A DNA stretch of 64,000 bases from Streptomyces sp. NBC_01591 (GTDB lineage: Bacteria; Actinomycetota; Actinomycetes; Streptomycetales; Streptomycetaceae), in the NCBI RefSeq assembly GCF_035918155.1, contig NZ_CP109327.1:6820001-6884000 (forward strand), given 5' to 3'. A program made the translations under genes and the position numbers. The notes beneath the pieces were generated by a model. It did not search any database and had not been told where the DNA came from. It saw nothing but the letters and a program-made list of their open reading frames with translations. This document shows positions 55,667 to 64,000 of this stretch, in pieces. Position 1 is the first letter of the stretch; every line of letters begins with the position of its first letter.

Positions 55667-56131
55667 ATGGAAGCACTCGCCACCCCCCAACCACCGGTCA
55701 CCGTACGTGTGTTCGTGCAGCGCTTCAGCTCCACACCGCGCGGCGCCAGGCTCGCCCGCCATCTCGCCCTGCACGTGCTGCACGACTGGGGCATTCCGTA
55801 CCGCAGTGACGCTTCGGAGACGGCGGAGCTGATCGTCGCCGAGCTGGTCACCAACGCGGCGACGCACGGTCTGGTGCCGGGGCGGGATTTCGAGCTGCGG
55901 CTCAGTCACTCGCCGGGCATCGGGGGCGGACGGGGCGTACTGCGGATCGAGGTCAGCGACACCCTGGGCGAGCGGCGGCCCCCGGGACCGGGGGAGCTGG
56001 TGGCGCCGCCGCCCGGCTCGGACGGCGGTCGCGGGCTCGTCCTGGTCGACGCGCTGGCCGACCGATGGGCGGTGCTGGACCGGAAGCCCCCGGGCAAGAC
56101 GGTCCGGGCCGAGCTGGACGTGTCGTACTGA
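55667..56131 (+). CDS. Anti-sigma-factor-like ATPase (HATPase_c)
   Basis: 154 residues of the RsbW/SpoIIAB type. The N-box is AELIVAELVTNAATHG, the G1 region LRIEVSDTLGERRPP, and the G2 region SDGGRGLVLVDALADRWAV. Such proteins bind sigma factors or anti-anti-sigma factors and phosphorylate the latter. It stands with a DUF397 and an XRE-DUF5753 gene, the usual Streptomyces abaA/whiJ-like trio. No sigma gene is adjacent. ATG at 55667. Confidence 0.88.
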   Translation: MEALATPQPPVTVRVFVQRFSSTPRGARLARHLALHVLHDWGIPYRSDASETAELIVAELVTNAATHGLVPGRDFELRLSHSPGIGGGRGVLRIEVSDTLGERRPPGPGELVAPPPGSDGGRGLVLVDALADRWAVLDRKPPGKTVRAELDVSY

Positions 56132-56363
56132 CGCCGCACGGGGTCCGATGCGCGAGTTCCGGATGAAAGGCCACAGCCTCCTCAACATGGCTGCCTGACG
56201 GCGCATTTCGGGGGCGTGGCGGGCGTGCCCGGTGCGCCCGGCTCACCTCAATGGCTGAGGTACCGGCCGCCCCGCCGGTCGTTGGTCGTCTTCGGATCGA
56301 TCGATTCCCCGAGGGTGCCGCTCAACGGGCCCAGGGGGCCATCCGAGCAGAGGAGATACTCCA

Positions 56364-57248
56364 TTGAAGCGCAAGACACTCGCCGCGGCGGTCGCCGCCC
56401 TGGCCCTGGCCGGTCTCGCCGGAACGACCCAGGCCGGCGCGGTTCCCGGCACGGTCTCCGGCGACGGCGGCAACCGCATCGGCACCCTGCGTGTCAACGG
56501 TGATGCGTATGTGAAGGAGGGCGGCCTCAGCGCGACCTGGGTCAAGGAGTCGGGGGACGTCAAGCAGATCGCCCTCTCGGGCGACCGCATCGGCGTCCTC
56601 ACCGGTGACGGCGTCGCGTGGGTCAAGGAGGGTGGCCTCAGCGCCACGTGGGTCAAGGAGGCCACGGACGTCAAGCAGATCGCCCTGTCCGGCGACCGCA
56701 TCGGTGTCCTCAAGGACAACGGCGACGCGTACGTGAAGGAGGGCGGCCTCAGCGCGACGTGGGTCAAGGAGTCCGGCAAGGTCAAGGAACTCGAACTGTC
56801 CGGCGACCGCATCGGTGTCGTCACCGGGGACGGTGTCGCCTGGGTGAAGGAGGGCGGCCTCAGCGCCTCCTGGATCAGGGAGTCCGACAACGTCATCGGC
56901 ATCGACCTGGCTGGGAACCGCATCGGTGTCCTCGTCGGCAACGGTGTCGCCTGGGTGAAGGAGGGCGGCCTCAGCGCCTCCTGGGTGAGGGAGGCCGACG
57001 ACGTCATCCAGCTCGAACTGTCGGGCAACCGCATCGGCATCCTGAAGGACAACGGTGAGGCACACGTGAAGGAGGGCGGCCTCAGCGCGACCTGGGTCCA
57101 CGAGTACAACCAGGCAATCCAGATCGCCCTGTCCGGCGACCGCATCGGCGTGCTCAAGGGCGACGGCGACGCACGGGTCAAGGAGGGCGGCCTGAGTGCG
57201 ACGTGGGTCCTGGAGGCCGACAACGTCACGGAGTTGGCGCTCTCCTGA
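56364..57248 (+). CDS. Secreted seven-repeat protein (37-residue units), possible beta-propeller
   Basis: 294 residues from a TTG start at 56364 with AGGAG at 56351-56355. A signal peptide (KRKTLAAAVAALALAGLAG, then TTQAGAV) predicts secretion. The rest is seven tandem units of 37 residues, each with RIG-x-L, a variable DG or NG, AWVKEGGLSA-x-WV and a closing ALSGD-like end. The alternating Trp, Gly and short strands recall tachylectin or tectonin propellers, in which each unit is a blade; seven units could close one ring. I do not recognise a family by name. Terminator after it, and no catalytic residues visible. Confidence 0.75.
   Translation: MKRKTLAAAVAALALAGLAGTTQAGAVPGTVSGDGGNRIGTLRVNGDAYVKEGGLSATWVKESGDVKQIALSGDRIGVLTGDGVAWVKEGGLSATWVKEATDVKQIALSGDRIGVLKDNGDAYVKEGGLSATWVKESGKVKELELSGDRIGVVTGDGVAWVKEGGLSASWIRESDNVIGIDLAGNRIGVLVGNGVAWVKEGGLSASWVREADDVIQLELSGNRIGILKDNGEAHVKEGGLSATWVHEYNQAIQIALSGDRIGVLKGDGDARVKEGGLSATWVLEADNVTELALS
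56475..57245 (+). repeat. Seven tandem 111-bp (37-codon) repeats inside the secreted protein gene
   Basis: The repeated CGCATCGG core recurs at 56475 and 56586 (111 bp apart) and at the same spacing further on. Many copies are near-identical at DNA level (GGCCTCAGCGC), so recent duplication and copy-number change are likely. Confidence 0.8.
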
Positions 57249-57279
57249 CCCACCGTCCCCGCATGACCCGTGCGATCCG

Positions 57280-57319
57280 CCGCGCCGCACACCGGTGCAG
57301 ATTTCGGTGTGCGGCGCGG
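57280..57319 (+). terminator. Hairpin after the seven-repeat protein gene
   Basis: Arms 57280-57294 and 57305-57319 are perfect 15-base reverse complements with a 10-base loop containing TTT. Confidence 0.8.
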
Positions 57320-57397
57320 TGCCGCCCGGGGACGTGTGCACCGCCGGGCCGTGAAAATCACTGGTCAGGGGTTCGGCGCTTAGGTAGAAAGGGGGCC

Positions 57398-58021
57398 ATG
57401 AGCACTCTCTCCGCCCCTGCCCCGGGCCCCGCCCCCGCCGACCGCAAGACCTTCATCCGCACCGAGTTCGATCTGGTGGACGCGGTGCTGCGCCCCTGGA
57501 GCCGGGCGGACGCCGATTCGGAGACCCTGCTGGATGCGTTGGTGGCCGCCGCGGCGGATCCGGCGATCGCCCTCTGGAATCCCATAGCGACGGCCGACCG
57601 GGACGCCGCCCGTGCCTGGGTGGAGGCGCGTGACGGCGGGTGGGAACGCGGTACGGTCGCTGCCTTCGCCGTACGGGACACCGCCGACGACGCGGTGCTC
57701 GGCGGCGTTTCCCTGCGCTGGGTCGACCGCGAGGACGGGCTGGCGATGGCCGCCTACTGGCTGCTGCCCGCCGCCCGCGGGCGAGGCCTCGTGACCAGGG
57801 CGGTCGCGGCGATCACGGACTGGGGCTTCGACACCGCCGACGCCCGCCGCATCGAGATCGCCCACGCCGTCGGCAACCCGGCGTCCTGCCGCGTCGCCGA
57901 CCGCTGCGGCTACCTCCCCGAGGGCACCCTGCGCGACTCCCACCGCTTCGGCGACGGCGAGTACCACGACGAGCACCTGCATGCACGGTTGGCCAACGAC
58001 CCGCGATCCGAAGGGGTTTGA
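57398..58021 (+). CDS. GNAT family N-acetyltransferase
   Basis: 207 residues. The acetyl-CoA loop is ARGRGLVTRAVAAITDWGF and the C-terminal strand pair is ARRIEIAHAVGNPASCRVADRCGYLPEGTLRD. This looks like the RimJ/RimL subgroup that acetylates ribosomal protein N-termini or small amines. The substrate is not visible. ATG at 57398 follows AAAGGGGG. Confidence 0.85.
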   Translation: MSTLSAPAPGPAPADRKTFIRTEFDLVDAVLRPWSRADADSETLLDALVAAAADPAIALWNPIATADRDAARAWVEARDGGWERGTVAAFAVRDTADDAVLGGVSLRWVDREDGLAMAAYWLLPAARGRGLVTRAVAAITDWGFDTADARRIEIAHAVGNPASCRVADRCGYLPEGTLRDSHRFGDGEYHDEHLHARLANDPRSEGV

Positions 58022-58078
58022 CGAAACAGCAGATCTTCCGGGAACCGGCCGCGCCCCTTCCGTACTCATAGGATCGAC

Positions 58079-58945
58079 GTGACTTCGGGGATACGGAGGT
58101 GGTCGATCGTGGCGCGCGGCGGGCCGATACGCGGGTGGCGCGGGTACGGGATCCTGGCGGCGGTACCGCTGCTGCTGGCGACCGCGTGCGGCGGGGGCGG
58201 CGAGGGAGGCGGGGACGCGGCGAAGAAGCGGCCGAGCGCCTCCCCGTCCGCCACCGGTACCACCGCCGCCGGAAAGGAGACGCCCGACGCCACGGGCAAG
58301 CCCGTCATCGACGCGGACCCGGCCCGGCTTCCCGCCTCCCGGAGCGCCGCACTCGACCTCATCGGGCGGGTGATCGCCGACCCCGAGAGCTTCGGGCCCG
58401 GGGTGGTCGAGCGCAGCCCGTACGAGAGCGGCCCGGCCACCTGGCCCGTTCTGGGGAGCGACTGCATCTGGCGTCAGGAGAAGCCGGTGAGCAGCGTCCT
58501 CGCCACCGTCACCCGCTCGTTCGAAGTGCCCGCGGCCCAGGGGAAGGGGCCCATCCGGCTCTCCGCCGTCATGACCGTCCACCGCACCCGTGAGGACGCG
58601 CGGTGGGAGATGGCCGAGTCGATCGAGGAGACGATGCGCTGCCCCACGCAGCAGTTGCGCGAGGGCGAACTGATCGGCTCGATGGTCTCCGCCTCGCTGA
58701 TGCAGGGGGAGAGCGCGGAGAACAACTCCGAGGACGCGTTGGTCGAGGCCGGCAAGTACCGGAGCAGTGCGCTCGGCGGCCCCCATCCGTACCTCTGGCA
58801 GCAGGCGCAGACTCTGCAGTTCACCGTGGCCGTGACGGGCAAGGGAGCCAAGGGGCGGACCGACAAGGAGATGGACGCCCTCACCAACCAGGCTCAGGCC
58901 ACCATGCTGCTGCGGCTCAAGTCCGCTGTCGAGAAGCAGAGTTGA
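58079..58945 (+). CDS. Putative lipoprotein upstream of kinase genes
   Basis: 288 residues, GTG start at 58079. The long basic N-terminus ends in a hydrophobic stretch ILAAVPLLLATACGGGG with a lipobox-like TAC, so it is probably exported and anchored. A Ser/Thr/Pro-rich linker follows, then a soluble domain (ALDLIGRVIADPESFGPG, SVLATVTRSFEVPAAQGKGP). I do not recognise a family. It precedes the first kinase gene by 14 bp and may be a partner of its extracellular domain. Confidence 0.7.
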   Translation: MTSGIRRWSIVARGGPIRGWRGYGILAAVPLLLATACGGGGEGGGDAAKKRPSASPSATGTTAAGKETPDATGKPVIDADPARLPASRSAALDLIGRVIADPESFGPGVVERSPYESGPATWPVLGSDCIWRQEKPVSSVLATVTRSFEVPAAQGKGPIRLSAVMTVHRTREDARWEMAESIEETMRCPTQQLREGELIGSMVSASLMQGESAENNSEDALVEAGKYRSSALGGPHPYLWQQAQTLQFTVAVTGKGAKGRTDKEMDALTNQAQATMLLRLKSAVEKQS

Positions 58946-58959
58946 GGGAGGGGCGGTCG

Positions 58960-61104
58960 ATGGATGAGCTGCGAGCCCAGGACCCGTCGCGGATCGGCGG
59001 ACACCGGCTGCTGGGACGGCTCGGCGCAGGCGGGATGGGGGTGGTCTATCTCGGCCGCACGGACACCGGGGCGCTCGCCGCGGTCAAGGTGATCCTGCCC
59101 GAGTACGCCGAGGACGACGACTTCCGGGTCCGTTTCCGCCGCGAGGTCGAGGCCGCCCGCCGGGTGGACAGTCCCTGGGCGGTTCCGGTCACGGGTGCCG
59201 AGACCGAGGGCGAACACCCCTGGCTGGCCACGGCGTTCGTGCCGGGACCGGCGCTGTCGGAGGCGGTGGCCCGGTGCGGACCGCTGCCGGTGCGGAGCGT
59301 CCGGGTGCTCGGACGGCTGCTGTCCCGTGCGCTGGCTTCCGTGCACGCCGCCGGACTCGTCCACCGCGACGTCAAGCCGGGCAATGTGCTGCTCACCGCC
59401 GACGGACCGCGCCTGATCGACTTCGGTATCGCGCGAGCCGTCGACGCCACCGCACTGACCGCGACGGACCTGGTGGTGGGGACCCCCGGCTTCCTCTCGC
59501 CGGAGCAGGCCACCGGCGGCGGAACGGTCGCCGGACCCGCGAGCGACGTGTTCTCGCTGGGATGCCTCCTGGCGTACGCCACGACCGGACGCCCCCCGTT
59601 CGGCAGCGGCGCCGTCGAGGCCCTGCTCTACCGCACCGTTCACGACGAACCCGACCTCGACGGGGTCGACGACCCGGAACTGCGGGTGCTGCTGGGCGCC
59701 TTGCTGGCCAAGGACCCCGCGGCGCGGCCCACCGCCGCGCAGCTCGACGAGCGGATCGTCGAGGACGCACCCGACGGCTCCGTCGACTGGCTGCCCGAGG
59801 ACGTCGTACGGCTGATCGCCGACCGGTCCGCCGCGATGCTCGCGCTGCCCGGCATCGACGCCACGACCGCCGGGGAACCCGCGACCGGCACGCCCCGGCC
59901 GGGGCGGCGGAGGATCCTTCTGCTGGCGGGCGCCGCAGCGGTGGTCGCGGCCGGCGGTGGCACGTTCGCGGTACGGGAGTGGCTGCGCGACGACCCGGAC
60001 GCGACCGGTGCGGCCGGGTCCGGCGAGCGGGCCTGGACCATCGGCGTACAGGCGGATCTGACCGGTCCCCGAAGTGCGGCCGGACGGGCACAGGAGCGTG
60101 GCGTACGCCTCGCCGTCGAACGGTTCAACTCCCGTAAGGACAAGCCCTTCACGCTTCGGGTGAAGGTCCTGGACGACCGCGGGGACGCCACCCGGGCCAT
60201 GCGGGTCGCCGAACAGTTCACCCGTGACCGCGATGTGCTCGCCGTGATCGGCCCGACCGGCGACCCCGCCACCGGTTCCGTCCTCGGCGCGTACGACGAG
60301 GCGATGCTGACGGTCATCACCGTGTCCTCGCTCCAGCTCGCCTACCCCGCCCGGTCCAAGAAGTCCTTCTTCCAGGCCGCCCCGTCCGACGCCGCACTGT
60401 CCACGCCGATCATCAGCCGGCTGCTGCTGCGGCCCGACGTCGAACGGCTCGGGGTGCTGCTCGACCGGTCCGGCGGCCAGTCCGCCTACCAGGTGGGCTA
60501 CCTCACCAACATGGACGCCGGGGTGCTCACCACCGGGACCGCCTACCCGCGAGTGGTACCGACCGGCACGCGGAACTTCGCGCCGGTCATCGCGGACATG
60601 CTCACGCACGCCAGCGATGCCTTCTTCTACGCGGGCGACGCGGCCGGAGCCGCCCGTACCGCACGTGCTCTCGCCGCCACACCCTTCAAGGGGCCCCGCA
60701 TGGCCATGCACACGGTCATGGACGCACACTTCCTGAAGGACGCCGGGGAAGCCGCCGAGGACTGGGAGTTCACCGCCCCCTACATCGACGCGACGGCCCC
60801 CCGGGCCAAGGAGTTCGCCGCGGCGCACCGCAGGAGATTCGGGGGCGCTCCCGGCCACTGGGCCGCCGAGGCGTACGACGCGGCCGGGCTCGTCATCACC
60901 GCCCTCACCGCTCTCACCAAGGGGGCCCAACGGCCCGCGCGGGCCGCACTCGTGGCGAAGATCGCCGCGTCCACGTACGAAGGAGTGTCCCGGACCTACG
61001 CCTTCGACGAGACCCACCGCCTCAAGGGCACGGACGCGTACCTCTACGGGGTGCGCGACGGCGGCTACCACTACCTCGGCCCGGCGCCGAAGGCCGGAGC
61101 CTGA
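58960..61104 (+). CDS. Ser/Thr protein kinase fused to an extracellular periplasmic-binding-type sensor, copy 1
   Basis: 714 residues. The cytosolic kinase domain (about 15-275) shows the Gly loop LGAGGMGVVYLG, the VAIK-type Lys (AAVKVI), HRDVKPGNVLL, DFGIARA, GTPGFLSPEQA and the APE-like segment. A membrane helix (about 312-332, ILLLAGAAAVVAAGGGTFAV) leads to a branched-chain-amino-acid-binding-like domain (from about 350: TIGVQADLTGPRSAAGRAQERG, VLAVIGPTGDPATGSVLGAYDE). So a ligand outside may switch kinase output inside. The ATG at 58960 follows GAGGGAGGGGCGG. It is followed by a paralogue 6 bp on. Confidence 0.88.
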   Translation: MDELRAQDPSRIGGHRLLGRLGAGGMGVVYLGRTDTGALAAVKVILPEYAEDDDFRVRFRREVEAARRVDSPWAVPVTGAETEGEHPWLATAFVPGPALSEAVARCGPLPVRSVRVLGRLLSRALASVHAAGLVHRDVKPGNVLLTADGPRLIDFGIARAVDATALTATDLVVGTPGFLSPEQATGGGTVAGPASDVFSLGCLLAYATTGRPPFGSGAVEALLYRTVHDEPDLDGVDDPELRVLLGALLAKDPAARPTAAQLDERIVEDAPDGSVDWLPEDVVRLIADRSAAMLALPGIDATTAGEPATGTPRPGRRRILLLAGAAAVVAAGGGTFAVREWLRDDPDATGAAGSGERAWTIGVQADLTGPRSAAGRAQERGVRLAVERFNSRKDKPFTLRVKVLDDRGDATRAMRVAEQFTRDRDVLAVIGPTGDPATGSVLGAYDEAMLTVITVSSLQLAYPARSKKSFFQAAPSDAALSTPIISRLLLRPDVERLGVLLDRSGGQSAYQVGYLTNMDAGVLTTGTAYPRVVPTGTRNFAPVIADMLTHASDAFFYAGDAAGAARTARALAATPFKGPRMAMHTVMDAHFLKDAGEAAEDWEFTAPYIDATAPRAKEFAAAHRRRFGGAPGHWAAEAYDAAGLVITALTALTKGAQRPARAALVAKIAASTYEGVSRTYAFDETHRLKGTDAYLYGVRDGGYHYLGPAPKAGA

Positions 61105-61110
61105 TCCGGC

Positions 61111-63228
61111 ATGCGGCCGCTCACCTCGGACGACCCCCGCACCATCGGCGAGTACCGCACCCTGGTGCGGCTCGGCGCGGGCGGCATGGGTGTGGTGTAC
61201 CTGGCCCGTTCGTCCGGCGGGGCGCTCGCCGCGGTGAAGGTGATCCGGGCCGAGCACGCCGCCGACCCCGGCTTCCGGGCCCGCTTCCGGCGCGAGTCCG
61301 AGGCCGCCGGGAGGGTCACCGGACCGTGGGCGGTCCCGGTGACGGGGGCCGACACCGAGGCCCGTGAACCCTGGCTGGCCACCGCGTTCGTGCCGGGCCC
61401 CTCGCTGGCCGAGGCCGTCGCCGCCGAGGGGCCGCTGCCGGCCACCACCGTCCGGGTGCTCGGCGCCCGCCTCGCCGGCGCACTCGTCGCGGTGCACGAG
61501 GCCGGTCTCGTCCACCGCGACGTCAAGCCCGGCAACGTGCTCCTCGCGCTCGACGGGCCCCGGCTCATCGATTTCGGCATCGCACGCCACGAGGGCGCCA
61601 CGGCCCTCACCGCGACCGACGTCGTGATCGGCACACCTGGCTACCTCGCCCCCGAGCAGGCTTCGGCGCGGCCGCTCGGACCGGCCTGCGACATCTTCTC
61701 GCTGGGCTGCGTCCTCGTGTACGCGGCGACCGGGCGGCGTCCGTTCGGCCAGGGCACCGCCGCCGGGGTGCTCTTCCGGACCGTGCACGAGGAACCCGAT
61801 CTGGACGGACTGCCGTCCGGGCTGCTGCCCCTCGTCGAGGCCTGCCTGGCCAAGGACCCGGCGGACCGGCCCACCGCGCGTCAGGTCGAAGAACTGCTCA
61901 CCGATGCCGCGCCCCCGGACGCGCGTTCCTGGGCGCCGCCGGGTCTGTCCGCCCTGATCGCCGAACGCTCGGCCACCGCCCTCGCGCTCCCCGTCCCCGA
62001 ACCGCCCACGGTCGTCGCAGACCCCGGTCCGCCCGGTCCGTCACGACGGCGTGTCCTCACCGCCACGGCCACCGGTGCGGTCCTCCTGACGGGCGGCGCG
62101 GCCGCTGCCCTGGTGGCCGGGCGGCAACGCGACAGGGCGACGTCGCCCCGCACCCTTCCCACGTACACGATCGGGCTGCACGCGGACCTGAGCGGGCCGG
62201 GCAGGGCGGTCGGCCTGGCGCATGAACGCGGCATCCGGCTCGCCGTCGATGACCACAACTCCCGTACCGACGCAGGCTTCCGGCTCGCCCTGCGCACCGA
62301 GGACGACGCCGGGGACGCGGCCCGCGCCCTGCACGTCGCCAACCGGCTGGTCGCCGATCCGGACGTGCTCGCCGTGGTCGGCCCCACCGGGGACGTCGCC
62401 GCCGCGGCCGTCGTCAGCCGCTACGAGACGGCACGCCTCGCCCAGGTCGTCGTCGCGGCAGGATCCACCACCGCCGACTCGGCAGGCACCAAGACCCTCT
62501 GCGTGACCCGGCCCTTCGACGACTCGCTGTCCATCGCCCTGATCCGCTACGTGGTCCAGGTCCGCCCGGCCGAACGGGTGGTCGTCGTCGAGGACCGTGC
62601 CGACCTCCGGAGCAGCTGGTCGATCACCGACCGCTTCCGGGACCATCCGATCGAGGGGATCGAGGTGACGGTGCACACGGTCGACGCGGACACCACCACC
62701 TTCGCCCCGGCCGCCCACGCGGCGGTCGCCGCCCGGGCGGACGCGGTCGTGTACGCCGGATCGTCACCCGGCAGGGGCGCCCGCTGCGCCACCGCCCTGG
62801 CCGACGCCGGATTCACCGGAACCGGAATGTCCGTCGGGCCGGTCCTGGCACCCGCCTTCCTCCGCGGTGCGGGCAAGGCCGCCGAAGGGTGGGTCTTCGC
62901 GCAGGCGTACACCGACCCGACGGCACTCCCGGCCGCGAAGGCGTTCACCGCCGCGCACCGCGAGCGGTTCGGGGCCCCGCCGGGCCGTTGGTCCGCCGAG
63001 GCGTACGACGCGGTCGGTCTGACCGTCCGGGCCGCCCGGACCACCAGCGCGGCCGAAGCGGAACGCGGCGGCGTCGCACAGCGGCTGTTCCGGACCAGCC
63101 ACCCGGGCATCACCCGGACGCTGTCCTTCCACTCCTCCACCCGTCAGGTGCGGATCGAGACGGGGATGTTCCTCTACCGGGTCCAGGGCGGGCGGGCGCG
63201 TTTCCTGGGGCCGTACACGAAGGTCTGA
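61111..63228 (+). CDS. Ser/Thr protein kinase fused to an extracellular periplasmic-binding-type sensor, copy 2
   Basis: 705 residues with the same layout as the preceding gene: kinase (LGAGGMGVVYLAR, HRDVKPGNVLL, DFGIARH, GTPGYLAPEQA), a membrane helix (about 319-334, TATGAVLLTGGAAAAL) and a substrate-binding domain (YTIGLHADLSGPGRAVGLAHERGIRLAVDD, VLAVVGPTGDVAAAAVVSRYE). The two share most motifs but their binding domains differ in the ligand half, so they likely sense different molecules. ATG at 61111 lies six bases past the copy-1 stop, so both are likely cotranscribed. Confidence 0.88.
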   Translation: MRPLTSDDPRTIGEYRTLVRLGAGGMGVVYLARSSGGALAAVKVIRAEHAADPGFRARFRRESEAAGRVTGPWAVPVTGADTEAREPWLATAFVPGPSLAEAVAAEGPLPATTVRVLGARLAGALVAVHEAGLVHRDVKPGNVLLALDGPRLIDFGIARHEGATALTATDVVIGTPGYLAPEQASARPLGPACDIFSLGCVLVYAATGRRPFGQGTAAGVLFRTVHEEPDLDGLPSGLLPLVEACLAKDPADRPTARQVEELLTDAAPPDARSWAPPGLSALIAERSATALALPVPEPPTVVADPGPPGPSRRRVLTATATGAVLLTGGAAAALVAGRQRDRATSPRTLPTYTIGLHADLSGPGRAVGLAHERGIRLAVDDHNSRTDAGFRLALRTEDDAGDAARALHVANRLVADPDVLAVVGPTGDVAAAAVVSRYETARLAQVVVAAGSTTADSAGTKTLCVTRPFDDSLSIALIRYVVQVRPAERVVVVEDRADLRSSWSITDRFRDHPIEGIEVTVHTVDADTTTFAPAAHAAVAARADAVVYAGSSPGRGARCATALADAGFTGTGMSVGPVLAPAFLRGAGKAAEGWVFAQAYTDPTALPAAKAFTAAHRERFGAPPGRWSAEAYDAVGLTVRAARTTSAAEAERGGVAQRLFRTSHPGITRTLSFHSSTRQVRIETGMFLYRVQGGRARFLGPYTKV

Positions 63229-63268
63229 ACGCGAGGTCCGAGGGGGCCTGAAGCGGAGCTGCGGGCGC

Positions 63269-63282
63269 GGTTAAGAAAACCT
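63269..63282. promoter_or_regulatory. AT-rich palindrome before tdh
   Basis: GGTTAAGAAAACC pairs GGTT (63269-63272) with AACC (63279-63282), the only AT-rich element in the 238-bp gap between the kinase gene and tdh. It may be an operator or the promoter zone of tdh; nothing else in the gap is recognisable. Confidence 0.3.
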
Positions 63283-63466
63283 CGATGGACCTGTGGCGCG
63301 GGGTGCGGCAGATTTCTCCGTGACGGCAGAGGATGGTGCGCGGCAGCCGATCGACGCGCGCTGTCATTCGCCCCGTCCCTCTCGATCTTCCCCGGGCCGC
63401 AGGCTTCTTCAGGCATGTCCCCGGCCCGGGGTACTCAACGCCGCACCAGCGCAGGGAGCCGCAGCC

Positions 63467-64000
63467 GTGAAGGCACTCGTGAAGCAGAAGGCCGAGCCGG
63501 GACTCTGGCTGATGGACGTGCCGGAGCCGGAGATCGGCCCCACGGACGTACTGATCAAGGTGCTCCGTACCGGCATCTGCGGCACCGATCTGCACATCCG
63601 CAACTACGACGGCTGGGCGCAGCAGGCCGTGCGCACCCCGCTCGTCCTCGGCCACGAGTTCGTCGGCGAGGTCGCGGAGACCGGCGCCGACGTCGTCGAC
63701 ATCAACGTCGGCGACCTGGCCAGCGGCGAGGGCCACCTGGTGTGCGGCAAGTGCCGCAACTGTCTGGCCGGCCGCCGCCACCTGTGCCGCTCCACGCTCG
63801 GGCTCGGTGTCGGCCGGGACGGGGCGTTCGCCGAGTACGTCGCCCTGCCCGCGTCCAACGTCTGGGTGCACCGCGTCCCCGTCGACCTCGACGTCGCCGC
63901 GATCTTCGACCCGTTCGGCAACGCCGTGCACACCGCGCTGTCGTTCCCGCTGGTCGGTGAGGACGTACTGATCACCGGCGCCGGACCGATCGGCATCATG
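63467..64000 (+). CDS. tdh: L-threonine 3-dehydrogenase (5' part; cut by window end)
   Basis: The first 178 codons of a zinc-dependent medium-chain dehydrogenase. Marks are [12 protein letters not shown] (catalytic Cys), [12 protein letters not shown], the structural-zinc [15 protein letters not shown], and the start of the NAD fold [12 protein letters not shown] at the window edge. The pattern [31 protein letters not shown] is that of threonine 3-dehydrogenase, which makes 2-amino-3-ketobutyrate. GTG at 63467 has GGGAG nine bases upstream. The 3' end is outside the window. Confidence 0.88.
   Translation, partial: MKALVKQKAEPGLWLMDVPEPEIGPTDVLIKVLRTGICGTDLHIRNYDGWAQQAVRTPLVLGHEFVGEVAETGADVVDINVGDLASGEGHLVCGKCRNCLAGRRHLCRSTLGLGVGRDGAFAEYVALPASNVWVHRVPVDLDVAAIFDPFGNAVHTALSFPLVGEDVLITGAGPIGIM

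Noticed and set aside
56475..57245. CRISPR-like array
   Set aside because: The 111-bp units are in-frame codons of a secreted protein with no spacers and no cas genes nearby.

Overview
The window is ordinary high-GC actinobacterial chromosome. The GC-rich third codon positions, GTG/TTG starts, hairpin terminators without U-tracts and the gene content (whiI with a sigma-WhiG promoter, DUF397/XRE-DUF5753/HATPase trio, YtrA-type GntR, GAP1-like protein) all point to Streptomyces. The order dxs - permease - glycopolymer genes - fadB/fadA - rnd - whiI - DUF3000 - hemE - cgoX - hemQ looks like conserved Streptomyces core. I see no mobile element, CRISPR array, rRNA or tRNA gene.

Layout. 1-3.9 kb: the tail of a sugar ABC permease, dxs (MEP isoprenoid pathway) and an APC amino-acid permease. 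4.0-17.9 kb: a cell-envelope glycopolymer region. It has an LCP ligase divergent from a UDP-sugar epimerase, then a tightly overlapping operon: two lectin-like propeller proteins (one fused to a decayed PIG-L deacetylase domain), a CDP-alcohol phosphatidyltransferase, a 1517-residue protein with two GT2 modules and a TagF-like polymerase module, an SGNH esterase, an Ig/cadherin-tailed protein and a NAGPA-type lipoprotein. 18-23 kb (minus strand): fadB/fadA beta-oxidation, RNase D and the sporulation regulator whiI. 24-30.5 kb: the late heme pathway (hemE, cgoX, hemQ) with a CoA-disulfide-reductase-like flavoprotein and a DUF4349 lipoprotein between them.

30.7-34 kb (minus strand) is the most intriguing cassette. 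A DUF692/MNIO enzyme with an intact metal-ligand set lies 5 bp from a TIGR04222 membrane protein ending in a Ser/Gly/Cys-only tail with seven cysteines, followed by a second TIGR04222 protein without that tail. This looks like post-translational modification of a membrane-anchored cysteine-rich tail.

34-47 kb: peptidyl-tRNA hydrolase 2, AIM24 protein, an ABC exporter (probable CTG start), a polysaccharide deacetylase lipoprotein, a large FAD oxidoreductase, a Tat-exported PhoX-like protein, OsmC, ZapE, a RibD-C reductase, murC and msrB. 47-51 kb: a YtrA-type regulator divergent from an ABC export operon. 51-56 kb: a Cys-rich small protein, an orphan GAP1-like protein and the abaA/whiJ-like trio. 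56-64 kb: a secreted seven-repeat protein, a GNAT, a lipoprotein, two tandem Ser/Thr kinases fused to extracellular ligand-binding domains, and the start of a threonine 3-dehydrogenase gene cut by the window end.

Family names come from reading motifs and from memory of these families; no database search was run.
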